From an uncultured Bacteroidales bacterium (GTDB lineage: Bacteria; Bacteroidota; Bacteroidia; Bacteroidales; UBA4417): a stretch of DNA of 7,775 nt. Below the pieces are notes generated by a model. The model searched no databases and was not told where the DNA came from. It saw only the letters and a list, made by a program, of their open reading frames with translations. The DNA lies in assembly GCA_903917425.1 (NCBI GenBank), contig CAIXAQ010000522.1, positions 1 through 7,775 on the forward strand. Reading direction: 5' to 3'. This document shows positions 4,678-7,775 of this stretch, in pieces; position 1 is the first letter of the stretch; each line of letters starts with the position of its first letter. Made by a program: the position numbers and the translations under genes.

Positions 4678-5766
4678 ATGAAAGAGTACAAATTGTTTAC
4701 TTCCGGAAAAACAGGATCTTCAGAAGTAAAAAACCGGGTTGTGATGGCACCAATGACCCGTTGCAGAGCCATTGGAAATATTCCTAACAAACTGATGGCA
4801 GAATACTACAAACAGCGTTCAGGTGCCGGATTGATCATCACTGAGGGTGTATCTCCTTCGCCAAACGGCCTGGGTTACGCACGTATTCCAGGAATATTCA
4901 GCAACGAACAGGTAGAAGGCTGGAAACTGGTAACCTCGGCGGTACACCAGGAAGGATCAAAAATATTTATTCAATTTATGCATTCCGGACGTATCAGCCA
5001 TGAGTTGAATATGCCTGAAGGCGCGCAAGTACTTGCACCATCTGCAGTTAGAGCTGCAGGCCAGATGTGGACTGATGCAAAGCAGATGCAGGATTTCCCG
5101 GTTCCTAAAGCAATGACAACGGATGACCTGCTGCACACAAAATCGGAATTTGTTGATGCAGCTTTAAATGCCATGGATGCAGGATTCGACGGCGTTGAAT
5201 TGCATTCGGCAAACGGGTATCTTTTGGAGCAATTCCTCTCGCCAGTAAGTAACATTCGTACCGATAATTATGGAGGAAGCATCGAAAACCGTTGCCGCTT
5301 TGTTATCGAAACCATCACTGCTGTTGCAGAAGCCATAGGCAACGAGAAAACTGCCATACGTTTGTCACCATACGGTGTAGCCAGCGATATGCCACATTAC
5401 GCCGAAATAGATGCAACTTACAAATATCTCGCCGAACAACTTAACAATATTGGTATTGCCTATATTCACCTGGTTGACCATTCAGCCATGGGTGCGCCCG
5501 AAGTGCCTTTAGAGGTTAAAAAAATGATACGTAAAATTTTTAAAAACACCATCATCCTTGCCGGAGGTTATAACCTGGAAACGGCTGAAGCACATATCCA
5601 GGATGGTTTGGGTGACTTTATCGCATTCGGACGTCCGTTTATTAATAATCCCGATCTGGTGAACAGGATGCAGAACAACCTGCCTATTTCCCAAGACCTG
5701 AAAATGGATTTATTTTATTCGGCTGATGAAAAAGGATATACCGATTATCCAAATCATAAAGCCTGA
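4678..5766 (+). CDS. Old Yellow Enzyme family alkene reductase (NemA-like)
   Basis: FMN-dependent NAD(P)H oxidoreductase of 362 residues, the normal length for the OYE/NemA family, forming a cytoplasmic TIM barrel. Family enzymes reduce activated C=C bonds of enones and maleimides, and often nitrate esters or nitroaromatics. Visible landmarks: 'VVMAPMTRCRA' (21-31) with flavin-contacting T27; Q99 and 'HSGR' (102-105); the active-site block 'HSANGYLLEQFLSP' (176-189) with the substrate-binding H176/N179 pair and proton-donor Y181; 'RTDNYGGSIENRCRF' (194-208); 'IRLSPYG' (227-233); phosphate-binding 'AGG' (295-297) and 'FGRPFINNPDL' (317-327); and the C-terminal 'KGYTDYP' (352-358). The 4678 start gives the standard N-terminus. 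It is monocistronic, with a promoter at 4621 and a terminator at 5917. The physiological substrate is unknown. A link to the upstream nitrosative genes is possible through electrophile stress but not shown. Confidence 0.95.
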   Translation: MKEYKLFTSGKTGSSEVKNRVVMAPMTRCRAIGNIPNKLMAEYYKQRSGAGLIITEGVSPSPNGLGYARIPGIFSNEQVEGWKLVTSAVHQEGSKIFIQFMHSGRISHELNMPEGAQVLAPSAVRAAGQMWTDAKQMQDFPVPKAMTTDDLLHTKSEFVDAALNAMDAGFDGVELHSANGYLLEQFLSPVSNIRTDNYGGSIENRCRFVIETITAVAEAIGNEKTAIRLSPYGVASDMPHYAEIDATYKYLAEQLNNIGIAYIHLVDHSAMGAPEVPLEVKKMIRKIFKNTIILAGGYNLETAEAHIQDGLGDFIAFGRPFINNPDLVNRMQNNLPISQDLKMDLFYSADEKGYTDYPNHKA

Positions 5767-5916
5767 TCAAAGATTCGGAATCGATTGATGATTGGTTTTA
5801 ACCCGGTTGTCAAATTTTATTAATTATTGATATTGAGCTGATTGTAAATCTGGAATCATTTTTTTTGATGCAGATTAAACATTTTATTTAGTATTAACAA
5901 TTGATTTTATTGAATG

Positions 5917-5956
5917 AAAACGGGCGATCTGATAGTTTCAGGTCATCCGTTTTTTT
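5917..5956 (+). terminator. Strong Rho-independent terminator
   Basis: The arm 5920-5932 (ACGGGCGATCTGA) pairs with 5938-5950 (TCAGGTCATCCGT): 13 positions with one C-A mismatch and two G-U pairs, and a 5-base loop TAGTT. Three A-T pairs extend it (5917-5919 with 5951-5953), and seven T follow (5950-5956). It lies about 150 bp after the oxidoreductase stop and directly before the thioesterase promoter region. Confidence 0.85.
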
Positions 5957-5965
5957 GTATTTTTA
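5936..5965 (+). promoter_or_regulatory. Candidate promoter of the acyl-ACP thioesterase gene
   Basis: TATTTTTA (5958-5965) matches TAnnTTTG in all but the last base, and TTTC (5936-5939) lies 18 bases upstream. The -33 region would lie inside the descending arm of the terminator at 5917-5956. The leader would be only about 10-15 nt. Confidence 0.35.
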
Positions 5966-5983
5966 CTTTTTACACTTCTGAGA

Positions 5984-6733
5984 ATGAACGACCTGACTGA
6001 GAATGGATTGACACTTTTCACCGGCTACAAAGTTACTTCGGCCGAAACTGATATGTTTACACGAATCCGCGCCGGTGCCCTGGTGAACCTACTGATACAA
6101 TCAGCAATAAACTCGGCCGAAAAGCTTGGGTTTGGGTTCGACGGGCTGAAGGAGAAACAACTGTTCTGGGTACTTAGCCGATTGACGGTCGAAATTTACC
6201 GACCTTTAAAATGGAGCCAGGAAACAGTAGTTGAAACCTGGCCAAAATCGGTTGACGGCCTGCTTTACCTGCGCGATTATATTGTACGCGATACACAGCA
6301 GAATATTATTGCAAGGGCAACATCGGGTTGGCTGGCTATTGATACAGCAACAAAAAAACCGAAAAAGATGGATGGTATTCAGGCAGAAATGTTTGTTCAC
6401 CTGATGGGGAAATGTGCCATTCACGATTCGCCCGAAAAACTCCCGGCAACAACCACGGGCGAGGAGTTTTGTATTAAATCAGGGTATTTTGATATCGATC
6501 TGAACCGGCATGTTACTTCCACCCGTTATATCGACTGGATGATGGACACATATACTGTTGATTTTCATGAAAAGAATTTTCCGAAAAGAATTTCAATTAA
6601 TTTTATGAAGGAAACCATGCCGGGCGATTCGATTAATATCATTCGACATAATACTTCTGATTCTGAATATTTTTTTGAAGGAACTAACTTGTTACATAAA
6701 ACAGTGGCTTTCAGGGGGAAGATAGATTTTTGA
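5984..6733 (+). CDS. Acyl-ACP thioesterase (FatA/FatB family)
   Basis: A 249-residue cytoplasmic thioesterase that releases fatty acids from acyl carrier protein, ending or tuning fatty-acid synthesis. It has the tandem double-hotdog layout of bacterial acyl-ACP thioesterases. The N-terminal hotdog (about 10-128) contains the long helix 'RAGALVNLLIQSAINSAEKL' (29-48) and 'FWVLSRLTVEIYRPLKW' (61-77). The C-terminal hotdog (about 163-246) carries the catalytic block 'YFDIDLNRHVTSTRYIDWM' (168-186), with D172, N174 and H176 as the expected catalytic set; E210 may be the further acidic residue. The length is usual for bacterial members, which lack the plant transit peptide. It appears monocistronic: a terminator lies just upstream and 281 bp of non-coding DNA follows. 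Chain-length preference cannot be read from sequence. Confidence 0.93.
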   Translation: MNDLTENGLTLFTGYKVTSAETDMFTRIRAGALVNLLIQSAINSAEKLGFGFDGLKEKQLFWVLSRLTVEIYRPLKWSQETVVETWPKSVDGLLYLRDYIVRDTQQNIIARATSGWLAIDTATKKPKKMDGIQAEMFVHLMGKCAIHDSPEKLPATTTGEEFCIKSGYFDIDLNRHVTSTRYIDWMMDTYTVDFHEKNFPKRISINFMKETMPGDSINIIRHNTSDSEYFFEGTNLLHKTVAFRGKIDF

Positions 6734-6966
6734 AGTTATAATTCGGTGCATATAAATGTACTATAAGGAATTCTCCTTCTCACAACTTTTGAATTCATGG
6801 TTTTGTATCCCTTTAATAAAAACCTGATTTGTCATCAATACGTTTTCAACCTCAATTGAATAATAGCATACTTTACGAACCAAATCCGACCCTGGTTTTT
6901 CATTGGAAAATGTCTTGAAACACAAATTATTCTTCAGCAGAAAAATTCATTCGCCATTTATTATCT

Positions 6967-6974
6967 TATCTTTG
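6967..6974 (+). promoter_or_regulatory. -7 promoter element of the DUF4476 gene
   Basis: TATCTTTG is a perfect match to the Bacteroidota -7 consensus and lies 40 bp before the ATG at 7015. The -33 region (ATTC near 6945) is weak. The rest of the 281-bp gap (6734-7014) holds no credible gene; its only other structure is a small AAGGA/TCCTT hairpin at 6765-6778 without a T-run. Confidence 0.6.
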
Positions 6975-7014
6975 TAGTAAGTTAAAATTCAGTTGTTTTT
7001 AAAAAACATCAGTC

Positions 7015-7536
7015 ATGAAAAAGATAGTTTTTTCTATTCTTTGTGCAATTGCGGTACTGTTCAGCCAGGCCCAGGCAAATCAGGATATAAAGACTGACGA
7101 CGGTATGGGAAACGTTACTGATCAACAAACATATCAGCAAATTATTTCCGACTACAAAGGTCCCTGTGGGTGCAGTAATCCCATGACTGCCGATGAACTA
7201 AAGCAAACTATTTCGGTAATCAAAACCAGAAGTTCGGATGTACGTATGCTTACTTTAGCCAAACTGGAAATTCGCGACAAATGTTTGCTGGCATCTCAGA
7301 TTAAAGAAATTTCCTTGTTATTTACATACGATGATACCCGTTGTAATTTTGCAGCATTCGCCCATAGATATACATATGACCTGGGTAACTATAGGGCTGA
7401 ACTTCATCAATTCTTTATTCCTACTGTGAATACCAGGTTTGGACAGGTTTACACTAAAAATGCATTGAATAAGCTTTGGGTGAATCCAAGCTATGTAGCT
7501 GAAAGCGCCCGCCATTTTTATTACTATGGTTACTAA
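7015..7536 (+). CDS. Secreted DUF4476 domain protein
   Basis: A 173-residue exported protein of unknown function. Residues 1-21 are a type I signal peptide: basic MKK, a hydrophobic core, and A-Q-A before a predicted cleavage after A21. Cys10 lies inside the core without a lipobox, so it is not read as a lipoprotein. The DUF4476 domain covers about residues 57-137: 'MTADELKQTISVIKTRSSD' (57-75), 'LAKLEIRDKCLLASQIKEI' (81-99), 'LLFTYDDTRCNFAAFAHRY' (101-119), and 'DLGNYRAELHQFF' (122-134). DUF4476 is a helical domain common in Bacteroidota envelope proteins. Four cysteines remain in the mature protein (51, 53, 90, 110) and could form disulfides in the periplasm. The tail is rich in aromatic residues and ends YYYGY. 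It is a monocistronic unit with its own promoter and terminator. Confidence 0.86.
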   Translation: MKKIVFSILCAIAVLFSQAQANQDIKTDDGMGNVTDQQTYQQIISDYKGPCGCSNPMTADELKQTISVIKTRSSDVRMLTLAKLEIRDKCLLASQIKEISLLFTYDDTRCNFAAFAHRYTYDLGNYRAELHQFFIPTVNTRFGQVYTKNALNKLWVNPSYVAESARHFYYYGY

Positions 7537-7556
7537 AAGCCCCATTAGAAATATAG

Positions 7557-7583
7557 AAAGCCTCCTGAAAAGGGGGCTTTTTT
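7557..7583 (+). terminator. Rho-independent terminator of the DUF4476 gene
   Basis: AAAGCCTCC (7557-7565) pairs with GGGGGCTTT (7572-7580), with one G-U pair and loop TGAAAA; six T (7578-7583) overlap the 3' end of the stem. A second upstream arm, AAAAGCCCC (7535-7543), which starts inside the stop codon, could pair perfectly with the same descending arm. Confidence 0.88.
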
Positions 7584-7615
7584 ATTAAAAAATTGTCAAA
7601 TAAAATTGTATTTTG
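7578..7615 (+). promoter_or_regulatory. Weak candidate promoter of the U32 gene
   Basis: TAAAATTG (7601-7608) matches TAnnTTTG at all but one fixed base, and TTTT (7578-7581) lies 19 bases upstream, within the T-run of the preceding terminator. An overlapping alternative is TATTTTG at 7609-7615. Either would give a very short or no leader before the ATG at 7621. Confidence 0.3.
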
Positions 7616-7620
7616 CAACA

Positions 7621-7775
7621 ATGAAAAACCACATCGAACTACTTGCACCCGGCGGCGATATTGACTCCATAAAAGCGGCTGTCCTGGCCGGGGCTGATGC
7701 AGTATATTGTGGCCTGGACCGGTTTAATGCCCGCAACAGGGCCGCAAACATCAGTTTCGACGATTTGAACGGGAT
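7621..7775 (+). CDS. Peptidase U32 family protein (5' end only)
   Basis: The first 51 codons of a gene that runs off the right edge. The start MKNHIELLAPGGDIDSIKAA is the classic N-terminus of the U32 family ('ELLAPAGD..SLKAA'), followed by 'AGADAVYCGLDRFNARNRAA' (24-43), in which the GADAVY-G and FNAR motifs are diagnostic. U32 proteins were first described as collagenases. Several are now known as Fe-S-dependent RNA or ubiquinone hydroxylation factors (TrhP/YegQ, RlhA/YdcP, UbiU/UbiV), with cluster cysteines farther into the protein than is visible here. The subgroup cannot be chosen from the 51 residues seen. The start is 38 bp after a terminator, so it begins a new transcription unit. Confidence 0.92.
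   Translation, partial: MKNHIELLAPGGDIDSIKAAVLAGADAVYCGLDRFNARNRAANISFDDLNG

Noticed and set aside
4678..5766. Membership of the oxidoreductase in the nitrosative-stress operon
   Set aside because: A terminator (3556-3580), a separate gene and a 486-bp gap with its own promoter separate it from the ygbA group; only a thematic link remains.
6765..6778. Hairpin AAGGA-ATTC-TCCTT as terminator of the thioesterase gene
   Set aside because: The stem is only 5 bp and no T-run follows it, so it does not meet the form of an intrinsic terminator.

Overview
The window looks like a chromosomal segment from the phylum Bacteroidota, probably a Marinilabiliales/Bacteroidales-type lineage (inference). Translation starts lack Shine-Dalgarno sequences. 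Several promoters carry the Bacteroidota -7 element TAnnTTTG (TACATTTG, TACCTTTG, TATCTTTG). DUF4476, DUF5063 and the 8-bp-period intergenic repeats are also typical of the phylum. No rRNA, tRNA, CRISPR array, transposase or phage gene is visible.

Left part (1-3580). A LEA14-like lipoprotein is transcribed leftward. Divergent from it is an NsrR/IscR-type Rrf2 regulator with three Fe-S cysteines. Downstream, on the same strand, are an Fe-S protein with two N-terminal ferredoxin motifs, a small cupin, a YgbA-family protein (nitrosative-stress associated; NsrR regulon in enterobacteria) and a second small cupin. The last three genes are tightly spaced and end at a clear intrinsic terminator. I read this as a nitric-oxide/nitrosative-stress response locus run by the Rrf2 protein. 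The usual effector, the hybrid cluster protein Hcp, is absent from the window. A long dyad overlaps the promoter region of the Fe-S protein gene and is the best operator candidate. A tandem array of 8-bp units separates the Fe-S gene from the cupin operon.

Middle (3580-5770). A DUF5063 gene with its own promoter is followed by 486 bp of non-coding DNA holding an inverted-repeat element. Next is an Old Yellow Enzyme flavin oxidoreductase, which could fit an electrophile/nitro-compound stress theme but is a separate transcription unit.

Right part (5770-7775). A strong terminator, an acyl-ACP thioesterase, a secreted DUF4476 protein with its own promoter and terminator, and the first 51 codons of a peptidase U32 family protein that runs off the window. 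These look like unrelated single-gene units.

The most interesting unit is the Rrf2 / Fe-S protein / cupin / YgbA / cupin group. Its parts are recognisable, but the role of the two related cupins flanking YgbA is not known to me.
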